Assembly: GCA_947253655.1 (NCBI GenBank)
Contig: CAMYAE010000001.1
Location: forward strand, 124,001 to 188,000
Direction of reading: 5' to 3'
DNA length: 64,000 nt
DNA from: an uncultured Bacteroidales bacterium
Lineage (GTDB): Bacteria; Bacteroidota; Bacteroidia; Bacteroidales; UBA932
Part shown: piece by piece, positions 1 to 8,941 of the stretch
Layout: each line of letters opens with the position of its first letter
How positions within the stretch are numbered: the stretch's first letter is position 1
Program-made: the position numbers and the translations under genes
Notes under the pieces: model-generated
What the model was told of the DNA's origin: nothing
Databases searched by the model: none
The model's input: the letters and a program-made list of their open reading frames with translations, nothing else

Positions 1-357
1 GATTTTTCAGGCGAGCGTCGTAAGAGTTTGGTTCCGTTGCAATTCACATTCGTATGGGGAATGCAGGACTTGTTCGGTGTGACCGGCCTGCGTTTTTCCG
101 GCTTTGCCGATTTCTGGTTTGAAAGCCATGCGGTTTTCCCTTATCTTAATGACAGAAGTGCCGGATACAGGTCTTTTGATAAAGGCAAGGATTCCGATGT
201 CGTTTTCCTGACCGAACCTCAAATCTGGTATAATGTAGGCAGACATTTCGGTGTGGATAATCTGAACGTGGGCAGCGAAATAGAACTCTCCTATGACTTC
301 GGTAGCGGCAAAGGCTTCTTTGTGAGACCGTGTCTCGGCTTAAAATGGGTCTTTTAA
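1..357 (+). CDS. DUF5020 family (Tsx-like) outer-membrane protein, 5' end missing
   Basis: The reading frame is open from base 1, so only the last 118 residues are in the window. The fragment is rich in alternating polar/aromatic strands (FTFVWG, LRFSGFADFWFE, FLTEPQIWYNVG, VGSEIELSYDF) and ends in a Phe (LKWVF), the usual C-terminal signal of an outer-membrane beta barrel. It resembles the DUF5020 family, which is related to the nucleoside-specific Tsx channels. The NCS2 purine permease starts 12 bases downstream, so the pair probably forms one unit carrying nucleobases or nucleosides across the outer and then the inner membrane. The family call is from recognition of the fragment; the substrate is inferred from the neighbour. 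Confidence 0.7.
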   Translation, partial: DFSGERRKSLVPLQFTFVWGMQDLFGVTGLRFSGFADFWFESHAVFPYLNDRSAGYRSFDKGKDSDVVFLTEPQIWYNVGRHFGVDNLNVGSEIELSYDFGSGKGFFVRPCLGLKWVF

Positions 358-369
358 TATCTGACGATT

Positions 370-1677
370 ATGGGAAACTTTCTAAACAAGGCTTTCGGCT
401 TTGATTCATCCAAACACAATGTCAGGACGGAAATAATTGCAGGTCTGACTACTTTCCTGACCATGGCCTATATTCTGGCTGTCAATCCAAGCATATTCAG
501 CGCCCTTTCAGGACAGGGAATGCCTAATGATGCCGTGTTCACAGCAACCGCTCTGGCTGCAATAGTCGGCACTCTCGTAATGTCCGTATATGCCAAAAAA
601 CCTTTCGGGCTTGCTCCGGGCATGGGCCTGAATGCCTTTTTCGTATATACCGTATGCCTTGGAATGGGCTATTCCTGGAAATTTGCACTTACCGCAATCC
701 TCATCGAGGGTATTCTATTTATCTTGCTGACGGTCACCGATGTCCGCAGGCTGATTGTGGAATCGATACCGATGGACCTGAAGCGGGCTATCGGAGTGGG
801 TATAGGACTCTACATAGCATTTATCGGGCTTAAATCAGCAGGGATAATTGTCAGCAGTGAAGCCACTTCCGTCACTCTCGGCAACCTGAGCGACAAAGCT
901 GTGCTCCTTGCCTTTGCCGGTCTGCTCCTAACCTCTGTATTGGTTGTGCTCAATGTACGAGGAGGGCTTCTTATCGGCATACTTGCCACTACTGTTATAG
1001 GTATTCCTTTGGGTGTCACGCATTTCAACGGAGTGATCTCAACCCCTCCGTCCATAGCTCCGATATTCTGGAAATTCGAATGGGGACAGATATTAACCTG
1101 GGACATGTTCGTTGTCGTATTCACTTTCCTGTTTATAGACATGTTCGACACGATAGGCACAGTGGTAGGCGTTTCCGTGAAATCCGGAATGGTGGACAAG
1201 AATGGCAAGGTGGACGGTATAAGCCGGATTTTGATGTCGGATGCCGTGGCGACAGTTGCAGGGGCTATGTTCGGCACCAGCACCACCACTACCTATATCG
1301 AAAGCGCAGCCGGAGTAGCGGAGGGAGGACGTACAGGTCTGACGTCATTCACGATAGTCGTATGTTTTCTCATCGCCCTTATATTCTCACCTCTTTTCCT
1401 TGCCATTCCGGGAGCGGCTACGGGTCCTGTATTGGTGATTGTAGGGGTGATGATGGCTACACCGGTAAAGGATATAGCATGGGAGGATTATTCCGAAGCG
1501 ATACCTGCATTCGTTACAATGCTCTTTATGCCATTGGCTTACAGCATCTCTGACGGCATAATGCTTGGAATGTGCTCTTACGTGCTTATCAATGCCTGCG
1601 CCGGCAAGTTCAAAAAGATTTCAGTTACATTGTGGATTCTCGCGGCTCTGTTTATCCTGCGGTATATTTTCATGTAG
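370..1677 (+). CDS. NCS2-family adenine/guanine/hypoxanthine permease
   Basis: A 435-residue, highly hydrophobic inner-membrane protein with about 12-14 membrane segments, the usual size for the AzgA/PbuG branch of the NCS2 family (proton-coupled purine uptake). Visible family signatures are GMGLNAFF (about residues 80-87), the buried-acid motif MFDTIGTVVG starting at residue 258, and the GTSTTTTYIES stretch at 302-312 followed by GVAEGGRTG. It starts 12 bases after the DUF5020 outer-membrane protein, suggesting co-transcription, and is followed by a clear Rho-independent terminator. The purine class is well supported by the motifs; which base is preferred cannot be read from sequence. Confidence 0.9.
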   Translation: MGNFLNKAFGFDSSKHNVRTEIIAGLTTFLTMAYILAVNPSIFSALSGQGMPNDAVFTATALAAIVGTLVMSVYAKKPFGLAPGMGLNAFFVYTVCLGMGYSWKFALTAILIEGILFILLTVTDVRRLIVESIPMDLKRAIGVGIGLYIAFIGLKSAGIIVSSEATSVTLGNLSDKAVLLAFAGLLLTSVLVVLNVRGGLLIGILATTVIGIPLGVTHFNGVISTPPSIAPIFWKFEWGQILTWDMFVVVFTFLFIDMFDTIGTVVGVSVKSGMVDKNGKVDGISRILMSDAVATVAGAMFGTSTTTTYIESAAGVAEGGRTGLTSFTIVVCFLIALIFSPLFLAIPGAATGPVLVIVGVMMATPVKDIAWEDYSEAIPAFVTMLFMPLAYSISDGIMLGMCSYVLINACAGKFKKISVTLWILAALFILRYIFM

Positions 1678-1696
1678 GGATATAGTACCTCATATT

Positions 1697-1734
1697 GCCC
1701 TCGCGAATGCCTTGTCCTCGCGAGGGCCTTTTTT
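1697..1734 (+). terminator. Rho-independent terminator after NCS2 permease
   Basis: A perfect 10-bp inverted repeat, GCCCTCGCGA (1697-1706) and TCGCGAGGGC (1718-1727), with an 11-base loop is followed by a run of six T. It ends the DUF5020-permease unit. Its right arm is itself part of a tandem duplication that follows. Confidence 0.85.
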
Positions 1735-1799
1735 GTCATCTCGAACGCCTTGTCCTCGCGAGGGCCTTTTTGTCATCTCGAACGCAGTGAGAGATCTGC
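1701..1799 (+). repeat. Tandem partial duplication plus one hairpin repeat (type A)
   Basis: Two near-identical copies of about 38-40 bases (1701-1740 and 1741-1779) share CCTTGTCCTCGCGAGGGCC, a T run and TGTCATC. The second is followed directly by a 29-base unit (1771-1799) beginning TGTCATCTCGAACG and ending AGAGATCTGC. That last unit, with one difference, recurs in inverse orientation at 20367-20395 and 26754-26782, so this is one member of a dispersed intergenic repeat family. Confidence 0.8.
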
Positions 1800-1831
1800 A
1801 AAGTTCAGGATGTTTTATTGTTAAAAATAAA

Positions 1832-1839
1832 TATATTTG
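1832..1839 (+). promoter_or_regulatory. Bacteroidota -7 box (TATATTTG) for the MarR gene
   Basis: TATATTTG matches the Bacteroidota -7 consensus TAnnTTTG and lies 36 bases before the chosen MarR start. No convincing -33 TTTG is seen at the usual distance, so the site is supported by one box only. Confidence 0.5.
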
Positions 1840-1874
1840 TATCTTTATACACTAAATACTTATACAATAAAACT

Positions 1875-2354
1875 ATGGTGCTCAGCAAACAATTGGGAGT
1901 TTTTCTGAATTTCGTCCATAACCGCTTCAAACAGACGATAAATACCGCTTTCAGCGGCGGCGGCTATGACATTACAGCGGAACAGTTCCTGCTTATGGAC
2001 ACCTTGTGGACCGAGGGCTCTCTCAGCCAACAGCATATAGCCGATATAATGCTGAAAGACAAGAATTCCGTAGTCAAACTTGTGGACAGTTTAGAGGAAA
2101 AGAAACTCGTAAGGCGGGTAAACAGCCCTGATGACAGGAGGCGGAATCTTATTAAGGTTACCGCCAAGGCTGAAAGAATTAAGGAGGATGTTACTGACAT
2201 CGCCTTGCATGCCGTTGAAAAGACGACGGAAGGCATCAGCGACGAGGATATGCAGACCTTTATCAGCGTTTTGGACAGGATGGCCCAGAATATGGACAAA
2301 AAAGTGGACCTTTTAGGAATGGCGGAAAAGTTTCCGACGAGGCCGGTAAAATAA
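1875..2354 (+). CDS. MarR-family transcriptional regulator
   Basis: 159 residues from the ATG at 1875. An upstream in-frame ATG at 1818 would overlap the promoter box and adds a sequence unlike the family, so it was not used. The protein has the MarR winged-helix pattern: a helix-rich N-terminus, the recognition region LSQQHIADIMLKDKNSVVKLVDSL, and the wing RRVNSPDDRRRNLIKVT with the typical DDRR turn. MarR proteins are dimeric repressors or activators, often responding to small phenolic or toxic compounds. The DUF4153 membrane-protein gene starts 9 bases downstream, suggesting one operon and possible control of it. The ligand is unknown. Confidence 0.88.
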   Translation: MVLSKQLGVFLNFVHNRFKQTINTAFSGGGYDITAEQFLLMDTLWTEGSLSQQHIADIMLKDKNSVVKLVDSLEEKKLVRRVNSPDDRRRNLIKVTAKAERIKEDVTDIALHAVEKTTEGISDEDMQTFISVLDRMAQNMDKKVDLLGMAEKFPTRPVK

Positions 2355-2363
2355 TAATCGTAT

Positions 2364-4064
2364 ATGAAGATGAAAAATTTTTTCAAGAATTTCGGCGGAA
2401 GATTTATTTCCACCTGCAGCAGATTTCAATTGCCGATTGCACTGATAATAGCACTGACAGCCTATTCATTGGTGCTGGCAAATATCGACGGCAATATCAT
2501 AAGCGACACTTTCTCCGCCGTCAGCGTATGGTATCTAGCCGTAGCTTCTCTGCTTATGATTTCTACGGTACTTTGGATTGAAAATGACGATAAACCGGAT
2601 AAATTAAAGATTATAATCGCCGTTACGGCACATGCCGGCCTGCTTGTCATGGCTGCTCTTTTGGCTTTTAAGAGCAACATTGACGGTGCATCAGGAATTG
2701 CCATGGGAGCTGTGACGCTGCTGATAATAGTATCGGTGTTTTATCTTTCTTTCATAGGATGTAAGACAGACCTGCCTACTTGGAATTTTGCGATACGCTT
2801 GATTTTCAATTTTATTGTTGCATATATTGTTGCCCCGGTCCTTATGGGGGGTGTTACTCTGCTGTTACTGTCTTTTAAAATGCTGTTCGGCCTATCCGTC
2901 TCCGACAAGGCTTATATCGATGCGGCTGTCCTTTGCTTCACATTGATAGCTCCATTCCTGTTCCTTCTGCTCTTGCCTCCGAAATCGGAGAAATACAACG
3001 GTGATATAGTATCGAGCCGCTTCGGCAGGGGAGTGCTGCATTACCTTTTCATACCGCTATTGGCTGCATATTGCATTGTGCTATACGGATATGCATTTAA
3101 AATTATAGCCTCATGGACGCTTCCCGTTGGCTGGGTGTCCTATTTGGTGTCGGCCCTTATGTTAGGTGCGGTTGTGGTTATCGCCCTGCTCTATCCGATC
3201 CGCTTTTCCGATGAGGAGAAAAATATCGACAGGGCAGTGTTCAAGTGGCTTCCTATACTTATTTTGCCGTTGCTGCTGCTTATGACCGTAGGTATATGCC
3301 GCAGAGTCGGCGATTATGGCATAACCATTTCGAGACTATATCTTATATTATTCAATATATGGTGCTATGCGGTCTGCATTTTCCTGATAATAGGAAAATG
3401 CAAGAGGATCCGGTGGATACCGGTATCTTTCGCAGTCCTACTGTTTTTTGCTTCGGTCGGGCCGCAGAATTTCACCGCCACGACACGTCGGGTCCTTCAA
3501 AAACAGGTCATGGACATAATGAGAGAGGGGGGAGTGACTGAATTTCCTTTGGATTCCGCCGGGTATGAAGCCCTATTGCAACGATTGGATAATTCGCAGG
3601 CGAAGAAGGTCGACGATAAGTTGTACTATCTTTATTCCAATTATGAAAAAAGGTCTGCAACAGAGGCAATAGTGGATTCTACGGTTGTTTACGTCGGCGA
3701 ATATTTAGATTCTGCCGGTTCTGGTGAAAATGCGTCTCTTCCTGCGTCGTACCGTTGGGATTTGGGAGTTATTAAGATCCCCGAAGGCTATACCAAGGTC
3801 TACCAATTCAACAATCCGGGAATATTTCCGGTTCAGGGAGCGGATTCGCTGAAAATAGTCGTGTCTGTGCCCGAAGGAAGAGATTCTATTACTGATAAAA
3901 AAGAATTTTTGGCTTCAAAATCTGTCCTGAGGCGTGCCGATGAATCAAAACCTATAATTCTGATTTCCGAAGACGCTATGGCGTTTCTGAATTATTATTA
4001 TATTGATTTTAGCAGCGACACTCTGGCATATAATGCCATGGAAGGACTATTGTTCTTTAAGTAG
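2364..4064 (+). CDS. DUF4153 domain multi-pass membrane protein
   Basis: 566 residues. The N-terminal two-thirds (to about residue 370) carries roughly 10-12 hydrophobic segments; the last 190 residues are soluble, ending in short repeated tyrosine-rich strands. The segment FGRGVLHYLFIPLLAAYCIV followed by further helices fits DUF4153, a family of unknown function common in Bacteroidales. The start ATG at 2364 is 9 bases after the MarR stop, so the two genes are probably co-transcribed. No catalytic motif is recognisable. The topology is seen in the sequence; the family name is from recognition; no function is claimed. Confidence 0.75.
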   Translation: MKMKNFFKNFGGRFISTCSRFQLPIALIIALTAYSLVLANIDGNIISDTFSAVSVWYLAVASLLMISTVLWIENDDKPDKLKIIIAVTAHAGLLVMAALLAFKSNIDGASGIAMGAVTLLIIVSVFYLSFIGCKTDLPTWNFAIRLIFNFIVAYIVAPVLMGGVTLLLLSFKMLFGLSVSDKAYIDAAVLCFTLIAPFLFLLLLPPKSEKYNGDIVSSRFGRGVLHYLFIPLLAAYCIVLYGYAFKIIASWTLPVGWVSYLVSALMLGAVVVIALLYPIRFSDEEKNIDRAVFKWLPILILPLLLLMTVGICRRVGDYGITISRLYLILFNIWCYAVCIFLIIGKCKRIRWIPVSFAVLLFFASVGPQNFTATTRRVLQKQVMDIMREGGVTEFPLDSAGYEALLQRLDNSQAKKVDDKLYYLYSNYEKRSATEAIVDSTVVYVGEYLDSAGSGENASLPASYRWDLGVIKIPEGYTKVYQFNNPGIFPVQGADSLKIVVSVPEGRDSITDKKEFLASKSVLRRADESKPIILISEDAMAFLNYYYIDFSSDTLAYNAMEGLLFFK

Positions 4065-4099
4065 TGCCAGGCTACCTTATAAGGACATTTCCGGTGATA

Positions 4100-4131
4100 T
4101 TTGCCGGGTTGAAAAATATTCCATATATTTG
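4100..4131 (+). promoter_or_regulatory. Promoter of corA (TTTG, 20-base spacer, TATATTTG)
   Basis: TTTG at 4100-4103 and TATATTTG at 4124-4131 are separated by 20 bases, matching both boxes of the Bacteroidota housekeeping promoter. This implies a 5' leader of roughly 95 bases before the corA start at 4234. The leader contains a small hairpin (GGCT-TTAT-AGCC) and, unusually for this phylum, a GGGAGGG stretch 7 bases before the ATG. Confidence 0.7.
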
Positions 4132-4233
4132 CAAGTTGACTTATCAGTAAGCCGGCACTTTGTTCTTAGGCTTTATAGCCATTAGTATTAACCATAAATC
4201 GTCGGAGAAATCCGGCAACGGGAGGGCGAAACT

Positions 4234-5181
4234 ATGATAGATATCTTTTACAGGTCTAATGGAAAGATTATGGTTTCCCAGTCGGAGACGGATTTCGTGA
4301 ATCTGCGTCGTGAAGATGTGGTGTGGATAGATTTATTTTCACCTACCGGTGACGAGAAACACTCGGCCGAAACCTTCCTTGACACTGAAATCCAGAGCCG
4401 TGCCCAGGCTGAGGAGATTGAAAGCTCATCCCGTTTTTCAGAGACCGACACCGCCATTTTCGCAAACACCAATTTCCTTATTCCGGGGCCGGAAGAATAT
4501 TCCATGATGCCTGTGTCTTTCATTCTGGTAGGCGGCACCCTCACCACATTGAGAGACGTGCCGATAAGGAGCTTGACCGAATTGCAAAGAAAAATTCTCG
4601 CGAGGCCGAGGCTCTACCCTAACGGCTATTGGGTCTTCCTCTCCATTCTCGACCAGCGTGTCGATCTGGATGCCGATATGATAGAGCTGATGTCCAAGGA
4701 AATATCGCAATACAGCAGAAGGATTAATCAACAGGAAGATATAAACGAGGATTTCCTCCTGGATATAAACCAATTGCAGGAAAACACCATGATGGTGCGC
4801 GAAAACATTGTGGACAAACAGAGGCTGCTCACCAACATCATGAAGAGTGACAAATATCCTCCGGAGCTTTTAATGCGGCTTAATGTGCTCCAGCAGGATA
4901 TACAATCCCTAATAAATCACACCAATTTCAGTTTTGAGAGGCTGGAATACCTTCAGGATACGGCTGTCGGCCTTATCAACTTGGAACAGAACCGGATTAT
5001 GAAGATTTTCACCGTGCTGTCCCTACTTCTGATGCCGCCTACCTTAGTGACCAGCTTCTACGGCATGAACGTCTTTCTGCCTATGGCTGAGTTGAAATCT
5101 GCCTGGCTCATATTGATTGGCATTATGGTAGCCACTTTTGCAATCATACTTTGGGCCTTCAAGAAGAAAAAGTTATTATAA
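4234..5181 (+). CDS. corA: CorA-family magnesium/cobalt transporter
   Basis: 315 residues, the usual CorA size. The N-terminal 250 residues are soluble with long alpha-helical stretches (the cytoplasmic funnel). Two membrane helices at the C-terminus flank the diagnostic YGMNV motif (GMN at residues 277-279), which forms the periplasmic selectivity loop of the pentameric channel, and the protein ends in a basic tail (KKKKLL). CorA mediates Mg2+ (and Co2+/Ni2+) influx down the electrochemical gradient. The gene stands alone behind its own promoter with a roughly 95-base leader. Some GMN proteins act in zinc efflux instead; sequence alone cannot exclude that. Confidence 0.92.
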   Translation: MIDIFYRSNGKIMVSQSETDFVNLRREDVVWIDLFSPTGDEKHSAETFLDTEIQSRAQAEEIESSSRFSETDTAIFANTNFLIPGPEEYSMMPVSFILVGGTLTTLRDVPIRSLTELQRKILARPRLYPNGYWVFLSILDQRVDLDADMIELMSKEISQYSRRINQQEDINEDFLLDINQLQENTMMVRENIVDKQRLLTNIMKSDKYPPELLMRLNVLQQDIQSLINHTNFSFERLEYLQDTAVGLINLEQNRIMKIFTVLSLLLMPPTLVTSFYGMNVFLPMAELKSAWLILIGIMVATFAIILWAFKKKKLL

Positions 5182-5250
5182 ATCCGGCATAAGTCCGTAA
5201 TATGTAATAATATGTCCGTTTTGTGTAACGCGGACAAATTGTTTTTTGCC

Positions 5251-5258
5251 TACCTTTG
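5251..5258 (+). promoter_or_regulatory. -7 box (TACCTTTG) of the fimbrial operon
   Basis: TACCTTTG fits TAnnTTTG and lies 27 bases upstream of the DUF3575 start at 5286. No well-spaced -33 TTTG is seen. It is the only recognisable promoter box before the six-gene fimbrial run ending at 14958. Confidence 0.55.
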
Positions 5259-5285
5259 CAATCGGAAATCTATATAACTAATTTA

Positions 5286-5882
5286 ATGAAAAAAGCTTTT
5301 TTGCTCTTTTGTTTATTGTTCAGTCTGCCTGTCTTTGCGCAAGAGTTTGCGTTAAAGAACAATCTTGCATACGATGCATTGCGGACCCCAAATCTTTCTT
5401 TGGAGTTCTCCTTAGGTAAAAAGTGGACATTAGACACCCAAACCGGAATGAATTTCTTTTTTTATGAAAAAGATGCTACGGCTGACGGCTACAAGACAAA
5501 GAAATGGAGCCATTGGCTTGTGCAGCCTGAGGTGAGATATTGGACTTGCGAGACGTTCAACGGCTGGTTTTTGGGCATGCATGCCCTTGGCGGCCTTATG
5601 AACGTAGGCGGAGTGGACATTCCTTTCATAATCCAGAACAAAGACGGGGAGATGAAGAATCACCGTTACGAGGGTTATTATGTGGGCGGCGGCATCAGTG
5701 CCGGCTATCACTGGATTCTTTCCAACCGCATCAGCCTGGAAGCCACTTTGGGAGTAGGATATGCCCGCATAGGCTATGACAAGTTCCGTTGTACCAATTG
5801 CGGAGAGAAGATTGGCGACGGCGGAGCCGATTATGTCGGACCTACAAAAGCCGCAATCTCCATTATCTATATGATAAAATAA
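5286..5882 (+). CDS. DUF3575 family secreted protein, first gene of fimbrial operon
   Basis: 198 residues from the ATG at 5286, chosen because it gives a clean signal peptide (MKKAFLLFC to VFAQ, about 18 residues); an upstream in-frame ATG at 5256 would overlap the promoter box. After the signal peptide come alternating strands typical of a small outer-membrane or periplasmic barrel-like protein, with LKNNLAYDALRTPNLSLEF as the DUF3575-type opening. Two cysteines (RCTNCG) near the end could form a disulfide. DUF3575 genes commonly sit at the head of Bacteroidales fimbrillin operons, as here, with the DUF3868 gene 40 bases downstream. A role in fimbrial assembly is inferred from context. Confidence 0.75.
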   Translation: MKKAFLLFCLLFSLPVFAQEFALKNNLAYDALRTPNLSLEFSLGKKWTLDTQTGMNFFFYEKDATADGYKTKKWSHWLVQPEVRYWTCETFNGWFLGMHALGGLMNVGGVDIPFIIQNKDGEMKNHRYEGYYVGGGISAGYHWILSNRISLEATLGVGYARIGYDKFRCTNCGEKIGDGGADYVGPTKAAISIIYMIK

Positions 5883-5922
5883 TAGAGGTAAATCCAAATA
5901 CATAATATAAAGACAGTTATAA

Positions 5923-7392
5923 ATGAAATCCATATATTGTTCCATAAATGTTTTTGCAGTTTGTGCTGCCCTGTTGCTGGCTGCGGGATCGGCAAAGGCT
6001 GTCGGCAAGCCTGCGGAAGGGCCGTTGCGTTTTGGCTATGATGTCAAGAGCATGAGGAGTGCAGACGGCAAGAGCCTGCAACTATTCATGAATGTAGACG
6101 CTGATGCTCACTTGGCCTCACAGGAAGTGCTTGCTGTCTACACCTCATTAGTGTCTGCCGACGGGAATAAGAAAATTGATTTTTCTCCGGTAAACATTGC
6201 CGGAAGAAACCGCTATAAGGCAATCAGGCGTTCAAAAGTCCTGAACAAGAAATCCGCATCTCCCCATTCCTCCGAAACGCTCTACCCGCTTTCGGGCATT
6301 AAGGGACAGGAGACAGCCTTATTGCAGGAATCGATTCCTTTTGAACGCTGGATGGCAGACGGGCATATTGAGGTGAGAGAAGAGGTCTACGGTTGTGCGA
6401 ACTGCGAAAGGTCTCGTAGCACCGGGACGGTTGCCGAGGTCGGGATACCGCTTTTCGGGGCAAAGGACTACTCCTACGATTATATAGAACCGGAAGCAGT
6501 AGCATTCAAATCCTATAAGGAGTCCTTTGACGCAAAAGTCAATTTTGTAGTGGCAAGGCATGAGTTGAGAAGAGATTTCGGCGACAACGCCGTGGAACTG
6601 GACAGATTGGACAGTTTCGTTTCCAAAGGCCTCAATGTCAAGGGTACGACCCTGAATGAAGTCAATATAGAGGGCTTTGCTTCTCCGGAGGGCGAATTTG
6701 AAGACAACCGTCGTCTGGCAGAAAGACGTACCAAAGTGCTCTCCGACTATGTATTGGCAAAACACCCTGATATAATGAAAGCGAAGGCCTATCACGCAGT
6801 CGGTATCGGAGAGGACTGGGACGGTCTGAGAAAGGCTGTCAGCTCTTCTTCCCTAACCAATAAAGACGAAATTATATCCATTATAGACAGTTATCCTACC
6901 GACAAGGAACGGGAGGCAGCCATTATGAATATAGATGCCGGCAAGACCTATTCCACCCTGTTGAGGGAGGTCTATCCGCCGCTTCGCCGCACGACATTCA
7001 GTTTCAGCTATTATGTAAGGGCTTATAAGGTGGACGAACTTGAAGAAATCTTTGCAATCAAGCCGGCTTGCCTGAGTTCTTATGAAATGTACAAACTCGC
7101 AGGGCTTTATGTCTCACGTAAAGATAATCCGGTCCCTGTGTATAAAAAGGCGTTCGAGCAATTTCCGAAAGATGTGGCTGCCAGCCTGAACTATGCAAAC
7201 GCCTTGCTTGAATATGACAAGAATGCCGATGAGGCTATAAAGGTGCTGGATGCCGTCAAGGATGACAGCAGGGCTCTTTTTCCTCTGGCTGTCGCCTATA
7301 ATATGAAAGGCGAATGGGAGAAAGCCGAGAAACTGCTTGAACAGGCCAAAACTCATGGAGACAAGAGGGCCAAGACTTTTTATGGAGAATAA
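5923..7392 (+). CDS. DUF3868 / OmpA-like TPR protein of the fimbrial operon
   Basis: 489 residues with a signal peptide (about 27 residues ending SAKA). The N-terminal part (about 30-200) fits DUF3868. The middle contains an OmpA-C-like peptidoglycan-association signature, IEGFASPEGEFEDNRRLAERR, around residues 245-270. The C-terminal 130 residues look like TPR helices (YKKAFEQFPKDVAASLNYANALL). Two cysteines in GCANCE could form a disulfide. Proteins of this build are encoded next to Mfa/Fim-type pilins in Bacteroidales and are thought to act as periplasmic or outer-membrane anchors or assembly factors. Gaps of 40 and 45 bases to its neighbours support one operon. The precise job is inferred from context. 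Confidence 0.78.
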   Translation: MKSIYCSINVFAVCAALLLAAGSAKAVGKPAEGPLRFGYDVKSMRSADGKSLQLFMNVDADAHLASQEVLAVYTSLVSADGNKKIDFSPVNIAGRNRYKAIRRSKVLNKKSASPHSSETLYPLSGIKGQETALLQESIPFERWMADGHIEVREEVYGCANCERSRSTGTVAEVGIPLFGAKDYSYDYIEPEAVAFKSYKESFDAKVNFVVARHELRRDFGDNAVELDRLDSFVSKGLNVKGTTLNEVNIEGFASPEGEFEDNRRLAERRTKVLSDYVLAKHPDIMKAKAYHAVGIGEDWDGLRKAVSSSSLTNKDEIISIIDSYPTDKEREAAIMNIDAGKTYSTLLREVYPPLRRTTFSFSYYVRAYKVDELEEIFAIKPACLSSYEMYKLAGLYVSRKDNPVPVYKKAFEQFPKDVAASLNYANALLEYDKNADEAIKVLDAVKDDSRALFPLAVAYNMKGEWEKAEKLLEQAKTHGDKRAKTFYGE

Positions 7393-7437
7393 AACAATTA
7401 TATAACAACAATTATTTTTTCACTAATAATTTCAATT

Positions 7438-8922
7438 ATGAAAGCAAATCATCTATTTACAATGTGCATTGCTGTTTTGGGCTTGTCCCTGACCGCGTGC
7501 AACCGTGAAGATGCTCCTGCCAACGGACTTAATGAGAGCAGGACATTCGCAGGAATGTTCGTTTCTACAAACGCTCCTGCATCCAAGGCTCAGGCTGATT
7601 ATGCAGGCAGAGCCGGTGAGAGCAAGCTCACCACATTGGACCTTCTTTCATCAGCTACCAGCCAGGCATGGACATTGGGAACAACGGCAGACGCAGACGG
7701 AAAGTTCTGGGAGACAACTGCAGGTAGCAATGTCTATAAGGTTAAACCTTGGGAGACAACTCCGGGCAACCAGATTTTGGCATTGATGTTCAATAAAGGC
7801 ACCGTAACCGCCAAGATTGCAACTGCTGCCAATGAAGTGTACGGAAGTGCAGACAATGCAGTAACCGAGATCGCCGCCATTTCCGCCGATGATGCATTTT
7901 TAATGACTTCCGATGCCGCAAACAAGACAATTGCCAAGAACAAGAAAGAAGCTGATGTAACAGCAGGTACGACAGAAGCTGACAATGTGTTCTCGTTCAA
8001 GGTTGAGCGTGTAGTGGCACAAGGTCTCGTAGCGAAAGATGCAGCTCTCACAGCTGCAACCAAAGACGGTAAAGGACAGGTTAAGCTTGACGACATCACA
8101 TACGCTGCAATCAACGGCGCTGTCAAGACCTATCTTTTCCGCAACCATGCAGGAGATCGTACCCTCGGTACAGACGGGCTTTACAAAAATTTTGCTTCCG
8201 CTATCGACGGATACGTTGAATTTGAGAATGCGAAAGACGCTTCTTCTGCCAATGTAAAGGCAAACCTTGTACGTCTTGGCAACTATAAGGGAGATCTTGG
8301 CAACTATAAGGCAATAGCCGCTGCCGCAAGTGCAGATGTTGCAAAGTCAGCACGCGGTATCTATTTCCTTGAAAACTCAGTCAAGAAAGACGCTTTCACA
8401 ACCGATAACAAGAACTTCGGTTTCTACCGTATGGCATACGCCAAGGTGTACACGGTCTATACCCCTAATGAGGTTTTGGACTGGGAAACAGACCACCTGG
8501 TTGCCAAAGCCGGTGTGGAAGGAGAGACATTCTACCTTGGTGAGCAGGACGGCCTTATCTACAAGACTAAGGAAGCTGCAAAGAAGAGCCTGACAAATCC
8601 TAATCAGAAGGCTTATACTTTCACCGATGGAAAATGTGCATACCGTGCATTGTGGAATCGTCAGGAAGACACCGACAAGGCCGTTGTGAATGCCGATGTA
8701 CGTCGTAACAACACCTATCTTCTGACTATCAAGTCTTTCCAGGGACTTGGCATGCCATGGGATTCCTCAGACCCTAACGATCCGAACCTTCCTAAGCCGA
8801 ATGATCCGGACGAGCCTAACAATCCGGACAACCCTGACATCGAGAAAGAAGCTACTTTCATGCGCGTTGAGGCTACAGTTCTTCAATGGAACCTTGTTTC
8901 ACGTGAAGTTGTTCTCGAATAA
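7438..8922 (+). CDS. Mfa1-like major fimbrial subunit (type V pilin)
   Basis: 494 residues exported as a lipoprotein: the lipobox LTAC puts the lipidated Cys at residue 21. Type V pilins are cut by an Arg-specific protease on the surface, freeing an N-terminal groove for donor-strand exchange; candidate arginines R35 (NESR) and R58 are present. The C-terminus has a Pro/Asp/Asn-rich linker (about residues 442-463) followed by a final strand, ATVLQWNLVSREVVLE, similar to the donor strand of P. gingivalis Mfa1. The same closing motif (ATVLDWNVVSRPIEL) ends the next gene product. A 12-bp hairpin follows the stop codon. Pilin-family assignment is firm; the donor-strand role is inferred from the family. 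Confidence 0.85.
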   Translation: MKANHLFTMCIAVLGLSLTACNREDAPANGLNESRTFAGMFVSTNAPASKAQADYAGRAGESKLTTLDLLSSATSQAWTLGTTADADGKFWETTAGSNVYKVKPWETTPGNQILALMFNKGTVTAKIATAANEVYGSADNAVTEIAAISADDAFLMTSDAANKTIAKNKKEADVTAGTTEADNVFSFKVERVVAQGLVAKDAALTAATKDGKGQVKLDDITYAAINGAVKTYLFRNHAGDRTLGTDGLYKNFASAIDGYVEFENAKDASSANVKANLVRLGNYKGDLGNYKAIAAAASADVAKSARGIYFLENSVKKDAFTTDNKNFGFYRMAYAKVYTVYTPNEVLDWETDHLVAKAGVEGETFYLGEQDGLIYKTKEAAKKSLTNPNQKAYTFTDGKCAYRALWNRQEDTDKAVVNADVRRNNTYLLTIKSFQGLGMPWDSSDPNDPNLPKPNDPDEPNNPDNPDIEKEATFMRVEATVLQWNLVSREVVLE

Positions 8923-8941
8923 TATCAGATTATAACAATCT

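Noticed and set aside
810..1553. Long open frames overlapping the NCS2 permease (minus 810-1289, plus 1080-1553)
   Set aside because: They lie within a clearly conserved permease gene and have no domain or start context of their own.
4132..4233. Known riboswitch (M-box, ykoY, SAM-type) before corA
   Set aside because: None of the conserved core sequences of those classes could be matched; only short generic hairpins are present.
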